Position numbers and translations under genes: made by a program. Under the pieces are notes generated by a model. The model was not told where the DNA came from, searched no databases, and was given only the letters and a program-made list of their open reading frames with translations. 64,000 nt of DNA from Branchipolynoe longqiensis (Eukaryota; Annelida; Polychaeta; Phyllodocida; Polynoidae): positions 173,662,047 through 173,726,046 of the forward strand of contig CM059186.1 in the NCBI GenBank assembly GCA_030323885.1. Reading direction: 5' to 3'. Positions 21,301-27,363 of this stretch are shown here, piece after piece; position 1 is the stretch's first letter; each line of letters starts with the position of its first letter.

Positions 21301-23222
21301 TGAAAGATCTGCATATTATCAATACAACTGCTTAATGTGAATAGTAGTCACTGATCACTGCATATGTAATCATCGATAGTCAGGTTATGAGCTGTTCTTC
21401 TAGGTTGTACTACTTCAGAAGCTAGAGTAGAGCATACAGGCATATATGTCAGCTGTACTGAGTGACAAGCCTTAAGAGTGGTAACTAGGAATAGAAAATC
21501 AGTGGCTACTGCAAAACTTAATATATTAATTTAATAAATTATTGGCCCAAAAAATACTTCAGTGTCTGGTTTTGAATTATGCCAAATTTCCTAATTAGTC
21601 AACATCACATGGTCATTTTGTAGCAATGCTAAAATCCGCAGGGAAAATAAATCAAGTTAGCTACATAATTGGAATTCACCTATTTGTGAGATTTTCTAAT
21701 TTTAAAGGTATAATTTTCAATTCAATTCTTTTATTTTAACTCTCTGCAAGGTATGTTTACAATAAACTGAGGTGATACAATAAATGCATACAAATTCCTT
21801 ACAGACAGAAAGGATCCCAGAAAAGCAATGCTGGTCTCCATGATTATAATTAAGTTAGAGAAAAGATTCACCCCTACCGAGTCTGAGTAGGGGTGAATCT
21901 CGTATCTAGTACTACTAGTAGTATATATAGCCCCGTTTACATGGGCGAGTTAAAACGCCTCATATAAAACGACTTGCCTAGATCGATTTACATTTGTCGT
22001 GTAAACGCGATGCTGAGGCGTTTTAGGGCTGAATCGATTCATATAAATCGGTACATGTAAACCACTTTGCGAGGTAGTATAGATGAAGCGATACAGCCCG
22101 TTCCCGGGCGGCGAAAGTGTAAAATAGCGGTGCTCGCCGGCTACAAGCTCAGCTGTAACTATCGCTGGGGACCGATTAGGCCGAAATCTATTGAACGCGA
22201 TCATATTTAACAGAATTACATACTCAAATAATGAAATTTAATTAAATTAACCCTAAATTCCAAGCGATATTAACGTAGCAGCTATTTTATTGTTGAATCG
22301 ACGAGTGTAAAATAAACAAATAGCAGTGCTCGCCGGCTACAGGCTCACCACTAAGGCTGCTGGTTCCCGGTCGCCGACACACTTTCAAACTCGCTCGTGT
22401 AAACGCACATGAAATATTTCGCTTCATATAAATCGATTTGTCTTAAATCGTTTTACCCTCGCCCATGCAAACACAGCTTAAGTCAGTATCATGTTTTGGA
22501 TAGATAGGTCTTAAATTAATTTCCATGTGATTTCCAACGATTCACTCACCACATACTGACATAGTCATAGTAATAATACTCAGTTAATAATAGTTGTTGG
22601 ACCACTGTGGCTGTGCACCGTGTTCAGATTTCGCTCTTGACAAGCATGTCAAATTTAGGAAAATACTAAATTGAAACAGCAGTAGAGCTTAGAAGTTAAA
22701 TTTTATAATTAATTCAATTATATTATATTAAATAATATTTTGGAGAGCACATTTATCTTTGCCTTTGCCTTTGGCTTTGCCCTTTCCTTTGGCTTTGCCT
22801 TTGGAGTTTGGTTTTACAGCCAACGTTTTAAACGATTCTGTTGTCAATTCATCTCATATCACATATGCTAGTAATGCGTAAGCATAACAAAAATAATAAT
22901 AAAAAGCTAAAATGAGGATTTGTGATGAGTGACGTCCCTCCTCAGGACCAGTCTCCTGTAAGTGCAACTGTCAACAGTGTCAGTGTGACTGTGATCATTG
23001 TACGCACGAAGGCACGTAGACGTCGGGGAGATCAATTCTAGACTTACCCTTCATGAAAAAATAAATTATAGTCACAGATGACTTTTGTGAAAAAGCTGGT
23101 AAGTCTTCACGGGTAATGGTTTTGACGTGACGAAACTCAGGTCCTGTGGAAAAGACCTCAGAAGTGAAAAACACTGCACATAGTGTTAGCACCAGGGCCA
23201 AAAGACTCACAGCCGAGGCCAT
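225..23222 (-). CDS. TXNDC16: TXNDC16 gene (16 exons; 3' end outside window)
   Basis: Spliced minus-strand gene for an ER/secretory-pathway protein of the thioredoxin-fold superfamily. Seen: sixteen exons with GT donors and AG acceptors whose phases join continuously for 2081 nt (about 694 codons). The product starts with a signal peptide (residues 1-24, SLLALVLTL core) and then shows the conserved blocks of TXNDC16 in order, including FDVNSIL, YKFVLTTE, HPYDNLGLHKVF, QDDQVAEAV, LSMAFMRSYID, TDVCAKHNITSYPTV, YKGMLG and FVILFDEHVTP. The C-terminal domain has a conserved cis-proline (about residue 492), but the usual CxxC site is replaced by FDVLSM, so it should not be a redox enzyme. The vertebrate protein is somewhat over 800 residues, so roughly 130 residues lie beyond position 1. 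Family assignment rests on remembered human sequence; molecular function is poorly known and only inferred as a non-catalytic PDI-like chaperone or adaptor. Confidence 0.93.
451..777 (-). mobile_element. SINE-A copy
   Basis: SINE-A, read from its head: a tRNA-derived promoter (A box TGGCCGAATCGGTAGAGCG, B box GTTCGAATCCC), a conserved body with AGTGGGGCAGCACTATAAAG and GTGCGCACTGTCACAAG, and a tail TTGCCAGGACGTAAAACTCC ending in (AACC)n. This copy is full length, between the last exon in the window and exon 15. Confidence 0.85.
1145..1250 (-). mobile_element. SINE-A fragment
   Basis: Body-to-head portion only (TTGACTCGGCC, GGCTAGGTAGCGACAAGTA). Confidence 0.7.
1364..1505 (-). CDS. TXNDC16: TXNDC16 exon 15
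   Basis: Acceptor GTGTGCAG, donor GTAAGTGTG. Reads SERFSTRAPAVVVFKRHD, RWRPHHVHQGAMTSPAIR and EFVKEASLAVF, colinear with the human STKYAASLPALLLARHTEG...DALLEMF. A CAGGG-ended MITE begins only 23 bp upstream of the acceptor. Ends in phase 0. Confidence 0.9.
1529..1818. mobile_element. CAGGGTCC-ended MITE beside exon 15
   Basis: Ends CAGGGTCCGTACA and TACGGACCCTG with TTCAAGGC-rich arms. hAT-like by the CAGGG ends; no clear target duplication. Confidence 0.75.
1858..2300. repeat. Dispersed repeat also at 12693-12955
   Basis: GGTCACATGGGGAACCATATT, GGGAATCCCACCCATAAC and ACATTTGGAGTTTGTTTGT recur inverted at 12693-12955; a shorter relative lies near 3385-3480. Nature unknown. Confidence 0.65.
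2459..2776 (-). mobile_element. SINE-A copy
   Basis: Nearly full length in intron 14; the tRNA head is eroded at its outer end. Confidence 0.85.
2941..3016 (-). CDS. TXNDC16: TXNDC16 exon 14
   Basis: Acceptor AACTGACAG, donor GTAAGTT. Reads AFKEAATEDHGQTAYGYI then ATDEASQ, aligned with the human FSEAGNYLKGYVITG. 76 nt, phase 1 in, phase 2 out. Confidence 0.88.
3040..3344. mobile_element. CAGGG-MITE relative
   Basis: Right end ATCCGTACAAACCCTG and repeated TTGAATTATCAAATTCCAGG words; left end unclear. Confidence 0.55.
3564..3707 (-). pseudogene. Truncated copy of TXNDC16 exon 11 in intron 13
   Basis: About 144 bp closely similar to exon 11 plus its upstream intron edge (the TTGTGCGCAG acceptor is kept). 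The frame reads DHEERLLVDMEKQDDRV, then AEVVNRLRHVEMDWSHI and PALTD, and then hits flanking sequence and a stop. The 3' third and the donor are missing, so it cannot act as a normal internal exon. Both sides carry TAATTAATTAATT (3551-3563 and 3708-3720). It lies 38 bp beyond the exon 13 donor. Confidence 0.85.
3746..3882 (-). CDS. TXNDC16: TXNDC16 exon 13
   Basis: Acceptor ATTTGTAG chosen because it gives phase 2; the nearer TTTTAG would create an in-frame stop. Donor GTACTA is weak. Reads LLAEAPALLQTHAQATQF then LEGTYPAKLL and NVAVLGIFDQEHTEG, matching the human block around ASVLGLF. Ends in phase 1. Confidence 0.88.
3935..4250 (-). mobile_element. SINE-C copy (Arg-tRNA-like head)
   Basis: From its head: GTGGAGTGGTTAGA, an anticodon-like arm CAGACTCCTAATTTG and B box GGTTCGATTCC, then a body with CATGTCTATGTGGTGTGG and a 3' end around AGTATAAATC. 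Extra bases lie between D arm and anticodon arm. Confidence 0.75.
4291..4783 (-). mobile_element. SINE-A copy split by a pogo-like MITE
   Basis: Full SINE whose body is interrupted at 4473-4650. The two halves rejoin exactly at a TA. Lies in intron 12. Confidence 0.85.
4473..4650. mobile_element. pogo/Tigger-like MITE inside a SINE
   Basis: 178 bp with ends CAGTGAAACCTCTCTAAA and (reverse) AAGTAAAACCTCC, flanked by TA on both sides. The host SINE gives the pre-insertion sequence and so confirms the TA target. End motif and TA target fit Tc1/mariner-pogo MITEs. Confidence 0.8.
4846..5074 (-). CDS. TXNDC16: TXNDC16 exon 12 (C-terminal thioredoxin-like core)
   Basis: Acceptor TTGCTCCAG, donor GTAAGTCAC. 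Reads FDVLSMAFMRSYIDASLML, then AIDCFDWTDVCAKHN, ITSYPTVRVYQAGREP and ADYKGMLG. This is the best-conserved part of the protein (human VSMAFLQSYID, SDVCTKQNVTEFP, YAGMLG). FDVLSM occupies the position of the thioredoxin CxxC; Pro in SYPTV is the family's cis-proline. 229 nt, ends in phase 2. Confidence 0.95.
5114..5246. mobile_element. CAGGG-MITE fragment in intron 11
   Basis: AATTCAAGGCTTTTCAAGG words as in 1529-1818; starts 39 bp upstream of exon 12. Confidence 0.65.
5360..5500. repeat. (GT)n tracts around the exon 11 duplication
   Basis: Two GT-rich runs (5360-5392 and 5474-5502) flank the duplicated exon end, a plausible cause of the duplication. Confidence 0.8.
5408..5515 (-). other. In-frame tandem copy of the exon 11 3' end with a second donor
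   Basis: Immediately beyond the exon 11 donor the same frame stays open through a (CA)n stretch into a second copy of the exon end (AVTFTPHTST and QLSVVMFYLT), followed by the same GTAAGCAAAT donor context. The two donors are exactly 108 nt apart, so using the distal one would add 36 residues without a frameshift. Whether it is used cannot be seen from DNA. Confidence 0.7.
5516..5692 (-). CDS. TXNDC16: TXNDC16 exon 11
   Basis: Acceptor TTGTGCGCAG, donor GTAAGCAAAT. Reads DQEERLLADVEKQDDQVA, EAVNRLRHVELDRSHIPA, LTDITFTPHTSTGQLSVV and MFYLT; QDDQVAEAV matches the human QDDEVAETV, and SVVMFYLT aligns with the FYAGW strand of a thioredoxin fold. Phase 1 in and out. The last ~80 nt and the donor are duplicated just downstream, and a truncated copy sits in intron 13. 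Confidence 0.93.
5827..6166 (+). mobile_element. AGCTGCATAG-MITE copy
   Basis: Family definition: about 340-360 bp, ends TTAAAGCTGCATAGTCCGAT and the matching inverted CATCGGACTATGCAGCTTTAA, with TTAA at each outer edge suggesting a TTAA target. Interior words include CACTTATTAAGCATTTGTTG and TGCTTGCCAAAATTAATTT. Right end eroded here. Confidence 0.75.
6372..6846 (+). mobile_element. LTR-like sequence with TATA and poly(A) signals
   Basis: Begins TGTAGG and ends in CTACA repeats, with TATAAAAAG at about 6510 and AATAAA at 6608-6613 in the correct order and spacing for an LTR promoter/terminator. No flanking duplication was found and the right boundary is uncertain. It lies in TXNDC16 intron 10, opposite strand. 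Confidence 0.4.
7398..7533 (-). CDS. TXNDC16: TXNDC16 exon 10
   Basis: Acceptor GACCTGTAG, donor GTGAGC. Reads PASVRMDSAFTTLVVEAFV then TRCLQQRLRG and a hydrophilic tail SAPHKDAHSARADS, matching the human PVEFLVLHDVDLIISHVE region and its variable acidic linker. Ends in phase 1. CG-rich exon. Confidence 0.87.
7811..8163 (-). mobile_element. AGCTGCATAG-MITE copy
   Basis: Complete, both ends present, TTAA on each side. Confidence 0.85.
8573..9536. mobile_element. GACGGGTTCGTAATTCC-ended foldback element
   Basis: Ends GACGGGTTCGTAATTCC and GGAATTACGAATTCGTC are inverted. Interior (8600-8860) is closely similar to 41870-42130, although that element has different ends. Confidence 0.7.
9102..9300. 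repeat. Degenerate minisatellite block 1
   Basis: Repeats of GTCATGTACAGTAAGTGCTT preceded by a SINE-A head remnant. Almost the same as 10123-10312. Confidence 0.8.
9587..9665 (-). CDS. TXNDC16: TXNDC16 exon 9
   Basis: Acceptor TTTTCTAG, donor GTAAGATTT. Reads EHPEAASFGYKHNQAVPNV then AILLKGE. Phase 2 in, phase 0 out. Conservation is lower than in neighbouring exons, but phase and order fit. Confidence 0.87.
9831..10153 (-). mobile_element. SINE-A copy
   Basis: Full length, in intron 8. Its head runs into a decayed minisatellite that is also found next to a SINE-A head remnant at 9100. Confidence 0.85.
10123..10420. repeat. Degenerate minisatellite block 2
   Basis: Same unit and same SINE-A head junction as block 1, about 1 kb away, with extra units to 10420. 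Confidence 0.8.
10424..10570 (+). mobile_element. AGCTGCATAG-MITE, 3' truncated
   Basis: Left half only, ending near exon 8. Confidence 0.7.
10673..10833 (-). CDS. TXNDC16: TXNDC16 exon 8
   Basis: Acceptor CACATTCAG, donor GTGAGTTT. Reads HDIRVSGVQHPYDNLGL then HKVFVYYSQTGHAQAKVM, AEYIRDTF and GVIGVIMVDV, matching the human block around LGLPLVFIVSQQ. GC-rich third positions compared with the flanking introns. 161 nt, ends in phase 2. Confidence 0.93.
10982..11172. mobile_element. hAT-like MITE (GGGGCGTAGC ends)
   Basis: Ends CAGGGGCGTAGCTAC and GGCTACGCCCATG with imperfect 8-bp flanks (CATGTAAA, GATGTAAA). Confidence 0.75.
11206..11447 (+). mobile_element. SINE-A head with alternative poly(A) tail
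   Basis: Same tRNA head and proximal body as SINE-A, but after GGGCAAGGAG it switches to AGTGGAATGAGGAAGACC and ends in a run of A. A second example is at 53658. Confidence 0.8.
11480..11794 (-). mobile_element. SINE-A copy
   Basis: Full length, just past exon 7 in intron 7. Confidence 0.85.
11861..12011 (-). CDS. TXNDC16: TXNDC16 exon 7
   Basis: Acceptor TTGGTTGCAG, donor GTAAGAATGC. Reads GSGSGETSMLWVIQCGHV then TQGATCRPSKFLDNMDL and SMAKLMKSLDIDLL, colinear with the human VLDLTQQCRR...IKTMKAPLL segment. Its acceptor abuts a tandem repeat that fills the end of the upstream intron. Confidence 0.9.
12012..12400. repeat. Minisatellite at the exon 7 acceptor
   Basis: Roughly nine degenerate copies of a 40-50 bp unit with CTCAGAGAAATTGCAACACA and CTCAATTGTC words. 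It starts within the acceptor region of exon 7. Confidence 0.8.
12693..12955. repeat. Inverted copy of the 1858-2300 repeat
   Basis: Shares ACAAACAAACTCCAAATGTA, GGTGGGATTCCCTTATCA and GGTTCCCCATGTGACC. Confidence 0.65.
13107..13197 (-). CDS. TXNDC16: TXNDC16 exon 6
   Basis: Acceptor CCCACACAG, donor GTAAGTAG. Reads EHRVLMEIAFAYHNKYKF then VLTTERAAVADL; YKFVLTTE is nearly identical to the human YQFVLTTE. 91 nt, phase 1 in, phase 2 out. Confidence 0.94.
13605..13708 (+). mobile_element. SINE-B copy, interrupted by solo LTR
   Basis: tRNA-like head TAGGGTAATGGTTAGCAC followed by GCAATATTTCCC; related to 14383-14500. The LTR at 13709 sits at its 3' side. Confidence 0.65.
13709..14239 (-). mobile_element. 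Solo LTR, family 1, copy 1
   Basis: Starts TGTAAA and ends TTTACA (read on either strand), with 4-bp flanking repeats ACTG at 13705-13708 and 14240-14243. A minus-strand AATAAA lies at 13834-13839. Shares most of its length with 16958-17465. It sits inside a tRNA-like SINE in intron 5. Confidence 0.7.
14383..14500 (+). mobile_element. SINE-B copy
   Basis: tRNA-like A box TAGTGTAATGGCTAGCACG and B box GGGTTCGAATC, then GCAATATTTCCCCC. Too short and too divergent in the acceptor stem for a working tRNA. Confidence 0.7.
14519..14640 (-). CDS. TXNDC16: TXNDC16 exon 5
   Basis: Acceptor TGTTGCAG, donor GTAAGCAT. Reads QIVLLREVPILQTLKERHE then FEQQHAGHYDVILSYQAA and IGTY, colinear with the human LLFSEVKYIT...IIFSYVRAIG block. 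Ends in phase 1. A tRNA-like SINE lies 20 bp past the donor. Confidence 0.93.
15197..15490 (-). mobile_element. SINE-C copy
   Basis: Same family as 3935-4250; the anticodon arm reads CAGACTCCTAATCTG. Lies in intron 4. Confidence 0.75.
15688..15762 (-). CDS. TXNDC16: TXNDC16 exon 4
   Basis: Acceptor TTCACAG, donor GTAAGTACC. Reads RNGHELLSLPLENTFDVNS then ILSNVL; the TFDVNSI motif matches the human LFDVNAI. 75 nt, phase 2 in and out. Confidence 0.92.
16404..16486 (-). CDS. TXNDC16: TXNDC16 exon 3
   Basis: Acceptor CCTTTCAG, donor GTTTGT. Reads LDCLAEDSKEASEYCNAAG then TDENLFAF, equivalent to the human VNC...RYC...LFRGN segment with the two cysteines kept. Enters in phase 0 and leaves in phase 2. 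Confidence 0.9.
16589..16922 (+). mobile_element. SINE-A copy
   Basis: Full length in intron 2, ending in (AACC)n. Confidence 0.85.
16958..17465 (-). mobile_element. Solo LTR, family 1, copy 2
   Basis: Minus-strand ends TGTAAAATATTCCG and GACTCTACA; AATAAA on the minus strand at 17071-17076 and an AT-rich TATA-like stretch near 17374-17390. Same family as the copy at 13709. The two are not a provirus, because TXNDC16 exons 3-5 lie between them. Confidence 0.65.
17500..18528. mobile_element. TCACA-capped foldback element with internal duplication
   Basis: Flanked by TA (17498-17499, 18529-18530). Caps AGGGGCTGTCACATTATGAC and the inverse ending AATGTGATAGAGCCTT. Arms are dense in ACGTA words. 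The central unit is tandemly doubled (17597-18036 and 18037-18472), each with the palindrome core around TTTTGTGCATGCACAAAA. Confidence 0.85.
18759..19107. mobile_element. CAAAGACCC-ended MITE, copy 1
   Basis: Ends CAAAGACCCTATAATACTAA inverted on both sides; 7-bp direct repeats ACATAAT at 18752-18758 and 19108-19114. Confidence 0.85.
19741..19823 (-). CDS. TXNDC16: TXNDC16 exon 2
   Basis: Flanked by acceptor TTACAG and donor GTGAGTATT. Reads DRVPIQNFLLEYEKSAELL then ELYGVELAL, matching the human block with SVFLEELNEAV and DYGISVA. 83 nt, ends in phase 0. A 3.2-kb intron separates it from exon 1. Confidence 0.9.
19882..20425. mobile_element. CAGTATAA-ended MITE
   Basis: Ends CAGTATAACCCCGTTA and TAACGGGATTATACTG. 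Interior holds repeated GGTTAAACCAA-type words and a long CCCCACC-rich strand-asymmetric tract (20098-20310). mariner/pogo-like by its CAGT ends. Confidence 0.75.
20098..20310 (+). repeat. C-rich, strand-asymmetric tract
   Basis: CCCCACC/CCCATCTC repeats, inside the CAGTATAA-ended MITE. Open frames through it are compositional. Confidence 0.8.
20930..21090 (-). other. Exon-like open segment in intron 1, unassigned
   Basis: Minus frame reads SHFGETVRNDFELLRQPEI then NLIMVTEFCNTLVST and is followed by a donor-like GTGAGC. It looks protein-like, but no acceptor gives an open phase with TXNDC16 and the flanking exons already join perfectly. May be a fragment of another gene or chance. Confidence 0.25.
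21930..22478. mobile_element. TTACA-capped foldback element
   Basis: Caps GCCCCGTTTACATGGGCGAG and the near-inverse CTCGCCCATGCAAACACAGC, near TA. Core contains TTAACCCTAAATTCCAAGCG and GAATCGACGAGTGTAAA, shared with the elements at 24521 and 58301. Confidence 0.8.
22748..22806. repeat. TTTGCCTTTGGC hexamer repeat
   Basis: Short degenerate hexamer repeat in intron 1; nothing else recognisable in 22480-23040. Confidence 0.7.
23048..23222 (-). CDS. TXNDC16: TXNDC16 exon 1 (start codon, signal peptide)
   Basis: The start is the ATG at 23222-23220, chosen because it immediately precedes a hydrophobic signal peptide (MASAVSLLALVLTLCAVFF). The same frame stays open upstream to an earlier Met, which would bury the signal. 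The mature part, GPEFRHVKTITREDLPAF then SVTIIYFFMK, resembles the first thioredoxin-like strand of TXNDC16. Donor GTAAGTC follows at 23047. Ends in phase 1; the next exon completes GAT (Asp). Confidence 0.9.
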
Positions 23223-23600
23223 GTTTTGGGAATCACCGCAAACCAAAACAACAGGAAGTTTCGTAGTGTATTTGGACGGGTACATTGATATTGTAAGGGG
23301 TGGTAGATTTATTATATCGTACATAGTATAACATTGTGTTGTTTTATGCATAGCTAGACCTTATCTATTATACAAATAGTTTGTACTTTTAATATATATT
23401 ACTGTTATGTTGTACTTAATTGTCAACTCAGTTGCAGCTGGTTTACTTAGCACAATCGGAATACCCTTTAGAAATAAGTAGGTCAATGACACAATTCCTG
23501 TGCAGAGCCAACACGCGTGCGTACTTCCGTACCTACCCACAATGCTTAGACATCGGCCATCTTGGATCGATTCATACTTTACTTCCGAAAACCATCATAA
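23223..23600 (-). promoter_or_regulatory. Probable TATA-less TXNDC16 promoter
   Basis: The region just upstream of the start codon contains, read on the minus strand, a YY1-type motif CCAAGATGGCCG (about 23564-23576) and two ETS-type CGGAAGT boxes (about 23522-23529 and 23580-23587). This combination is typical of TATA-less housekeeping promoters. No start site can be seen directly. Confidence 0.45.
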
Positions 23601-24347
23601 AGGAAAGATACAACCACTTGGTATCCGCCAGGATCTATGATTATAATGTCGTTAGCATGAGGATCTATTTAGAGGATTTTACCCTTACGTGAGTCAGCTA
23701 TCTGGTGAACCGGAACAGCGCACACAGCAGGTAAATAGCCTTAAAATGTTTCCTACAACCCCTGCTACAAGTTCAACCCCACACTGTCACGAACTATTAC
23801 TGTCGGGGTGGGTGGGGGTAACTTCTACAAATATATTCATATAGTTGTAGCGCAGAGTATTATAATTTATATACACACCAGTAAGTGTTCTTTGTCCATA
23901 TTCGAAAACTAAAGACTTTGAAGCATTTTTCAGTTTTTCTTCCGTATATATTCTTCGCATATGCGGTGACAATTTTATTGACTATTCAGTATTCTATTTA
24001 GTATTTTATAGTAAAGCTTACTTAAGTTACTAATCGATTTAATCACTAAAATTTAAATGTTTACGTTTTCCTATCAAAAGAGCTTCATCCCCATTCCCTT
24101 CACACGTATTTGATAACAAGACAAATTGGGTTAGTCCCAGAGTTTTAATTTTAAAGTAGCCATAGGAATTGCTCAAACGTCAGACAAAGTAACGTGAAAC
24201 GTGGGAATAATATTAATGGTAGTTTTCAGCTGTGATGTCATCAGTCATGTCCCTCATATTTTGATTTTTTTTGTTTGCTTGTGTAATTCTCATTATCTTT
24301 TTTCTTTCTTTAAATAAAAGGAGGAAAACTTGTCTTAGTGGGAAAGG

Positions 24348-25720
24348 TTATTAAATAATAGGAGATTAATACCGGTGCAAATACATCCACAGAACATGTA
24401 TGGCCCTTTATTTTGAGTAACTTGAAATGTTTTCCATTTTAAAGCTGCATAGTCTGTTGAAAGCATCAACTTTTTAAAACCCAAACAATCGCCTAGATTT
24501 GATTCTACACGTCTAACTTAAGCCGTGTTTACACGGGGAATTGTGAAACGTTCTAGACAAGGCGATTTATATGATGCGTTTTTAAGGTGCGTTTACACGG
24601 ACAGAGTTTTAAAAGTGTTTTGGCGCCGGGAACCAGCAGCCTGTGGTGCGCCTGTAGCCGGTGAGCACTGCTATGTGTTTAGTTTACACTCGTCGATTCG
24701 ACTCAGATGTAGCTGCTACGATAATATCGCTTGGAATTTAAGGTTAATTTAATTAAATTTAATTCTTTGAGTATGAAATTCTGTTAAATATGATCGCATT
24801 CAGTAGATTTCGGCCTAATCGGGCCCTAACATTGCCGGGAACCAGCTGAAATGCTTCATCTATACTACCTAGCGAGGTGGTCTAGATGAAACGTTTCATA
24901 TGAAGCGATTCAGCCCTATAACGCCACAGAACCGCATCTACACGCCAAATGTGAGTCGATCTAGGCACGTGGGTTCATATGAAACGTTTTAAATCGCCCG
25001 TGTAAACGGGGCTTTAGAAAGTGTTGCACTTATTAGGCATTTGTTATCACACATAACGGAATACTGAGGTAGAGACTTGCAGACCATTTTCAAATATCAG
25101 ATACTGAGATAGGCTTTAAAAACAAATGTGTTCTGATAAAGCACTTTAAGGCTGTTAATTTGACATAGGGCCTTTTGATGGACTTAATAGGTCAAGTAGA
25201 AGCAAAGTTATGGGGCATAATGTACACACAAAAAAGGGCTATTTACCTCACAGTAAATACATAGGGTTATAGGGGCAGGCATTATTAAATAATAGGAGAT
25301 TAATACCGATGCAAATACATTCACAGAACATGTATGGCCCTTTATTTTAAGTAACTTGAACTGTTTTCCATTTAAAGCTGCATAGTCTGTTGAAAGCATC
25401 AACTTTTTAAAACCCAAACAACTGTCTAGATTTGATTCTACACGTCTAACTTAGATACTGTTGCACTTATTAGGCATTTGTTATCACACATAAGGGAATA
25501 TTGAGGTAGAGACTTGCAGACAATTTTCAAATATCAGATACTGAGATAGGCTTTCAAAACAAATGTGTTCTCATAAAGCACTTTAAGACTGTTAATTTGA
25601 CATAGGGCCTTTTGATGGACTTAATAGGTCAAGTGGAAGCAAAGTTATGGGGCATAATGTACACACAAAAAAGGGCTATTTACCTCACAGTAAATACATA
25701 GGGTTATAGGGGCAGGCATT
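24348..25720 (+). repeat. Tandem duplication (about 438-bp unit), copy 1 filled by a MITE
   Basis: Copy 1 is 24348-25281 and copy 2 is 25282-25720. Copy 1 differs mainly by the 494-bp foldback element inside it. The unit begins TTATTAAATAATAGG and includes the left part of an AGCTGCATAG-MITE. Confidence 0.9.
24521..25014. mobile_element. TTACAC-capped foldback element with known empty site
   Basis: Caps AGCCGTGTTTACACGGGG and CCCGTGTAAACGGGGCTT, flanked by TA at 24519-24520 and 25015-25016. The empty site is at 25452-25453 in copy 2. Same core as 21930-22478, in the opposite orientation. Confidence 0.9.
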
Positions 25721-25784
25721 TTGACCAGGGTAGCATCAGTCAGCCAAGGGAGGGATTTCTTTCAATGAAGGCTATATATAGGTA

Positions 25785-25876
25785 TGGTTGTTGGAGTTTT
25801 ACATCCTGGCAACATCTAATCTCACATTAGGACGGGTACTGACTTGTGACAGTGCACACTCATGATGAGTTTATAG
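25785..25876 (-). mobile_element. SINE-A tail fragment
   Basis: Only the tail and distal body (TTGGAGTTTTACATCCTGGC) remain; truncated near 25876. Confidence 0.75.
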
Positions 25877-26371
25877 TGAAGTTGGTGGTGGAAGCCAGCC
25901 TTATATACACCAAGTATGGATGGTCTGCGCCACAGCGGGCGCAGGTGAGCAGCGCCGAGGTGTGAATGCCAAGTGGCATGAGCAGATGTGAGAGTGTCAG
26001 CAAAAGTGTTATTACTCTCAAATTGCACCATATACAAGCACAGAGAAAACATGTTTAAGAACCATATTATATTAATTTGATATGTGTGAGATTTACCGAT
26101 TAGTGCGAGAAGCTCACAAAGTTTGGTGATTTTTTTCAAAGTTCTTTTCTCAGCTGAACTATCACATATTTTTTCTTGGAAAATGACCTACCAGAATGTT
26201 GATATCCTAAACATTCGAATTGCCATTCAACATTTGTACTGTTCATACATAAAACATGAGACAAATAATGTTTTAAAATGGCTTTTTGCGTGCCATGATA
26301 CTCCGCGAGGTCACCATTTTCCTATGGGGCCAGGCGTAAGGATCCATATACGTGGATTTGCAAGTCTCTAA

Positions 26372-26670
26372 CTGAGGCAATTTAATCAAACATGTTACTG
26401 CAGAAGCCTATGCCATGGTTTTGGCTAGATAAAAGATTCATCCGTGACTCTGTTCTGTAGTGGAGTGAATCCTTTATCTAAGTTTTAGCATGCTTACCAA
26501 AATACATTTGGCATGCATGGTTGAACTTCAAATATCTCAAAAGTTAGCCATTTTGAATTTCTTCAAGTTAAACTAAGGTAGATTATAATGATCAACCTAA
26601 TATATTTACCTCAGAAAATGACAGAAAGTTTCTGAGGAACTCAAAACCATCGGACTACACAACTTTAATA
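26372..26670 (+). mobile_element. AGCTGCATAG-MITE, 5' truncated
   Basis: Right half, carrying a 53-bp hairpin insertion at 26427-26479. Confidence 0.75.
26427..26479. mobile_element. 53-bp micro-foldback insertion
   Basis: Ends AGATAAAAGATTCA and TGAATCCTTTATCT are inverted. It interrupts the MITE word GTTTTGGCATGC. Similar hairpins occur near 21855-21905 and 46915-46955. Confidence 0.65.
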
Positions 26671-27363
26671 GACCGATGCAAAAACAGTAATAGAACATGC
26701 TTTATAGATGAAATAGCAATTCACCAGACGTACCTCATTTATTATTAAGCACCTCCCAGACTCAGGCAGAAGTCTATTAATGTACCTACTCACTCACTTT
26801 ATCGATCTGTTGCGTATTACCTTTATCCTGATTCCTGGGTTACTAACACCATTGTTATTCACAGGTTTTATTTGGCATTGATGCTTGGTGTCTGCTCTGC
26901 CGAGTAACGATAGTGCCATATTAATCACGAGAGTACATTTTCATAGAAAATAAGGAAATAACCCCATGTTTGGTCATATTGTTATTCCACATACTAGTAT
27001 ACATGTGGAATACCAATATGAATTAAAATATATATATATATTGATTTTACATGCAATGGCATACATAAGGCCAGATAAAACAAAAATACTTGTTTAGTTT
27101 CCCCGCCCAACCTCCAAATATTTCTTATTTTTAATTAACAAAAAAAAACCAGTTCAAATAAAATATTTAAATTCAAAACAACACTTCCCGCATATATAAT
27201 GATTGTTCAGTCTTCAGTTGAATAACAATATTAAAGTACTTTGATTTTTCTTCAATTTCTAGCTAGAAAGTGTCTATGGTCTTCTACCTTACTATCTTGT
27301 CTTCTGACCATGAATACTATGGTTGGTTTTCTTCTTCCTGTATACTGCCATTCTACAATCAAT

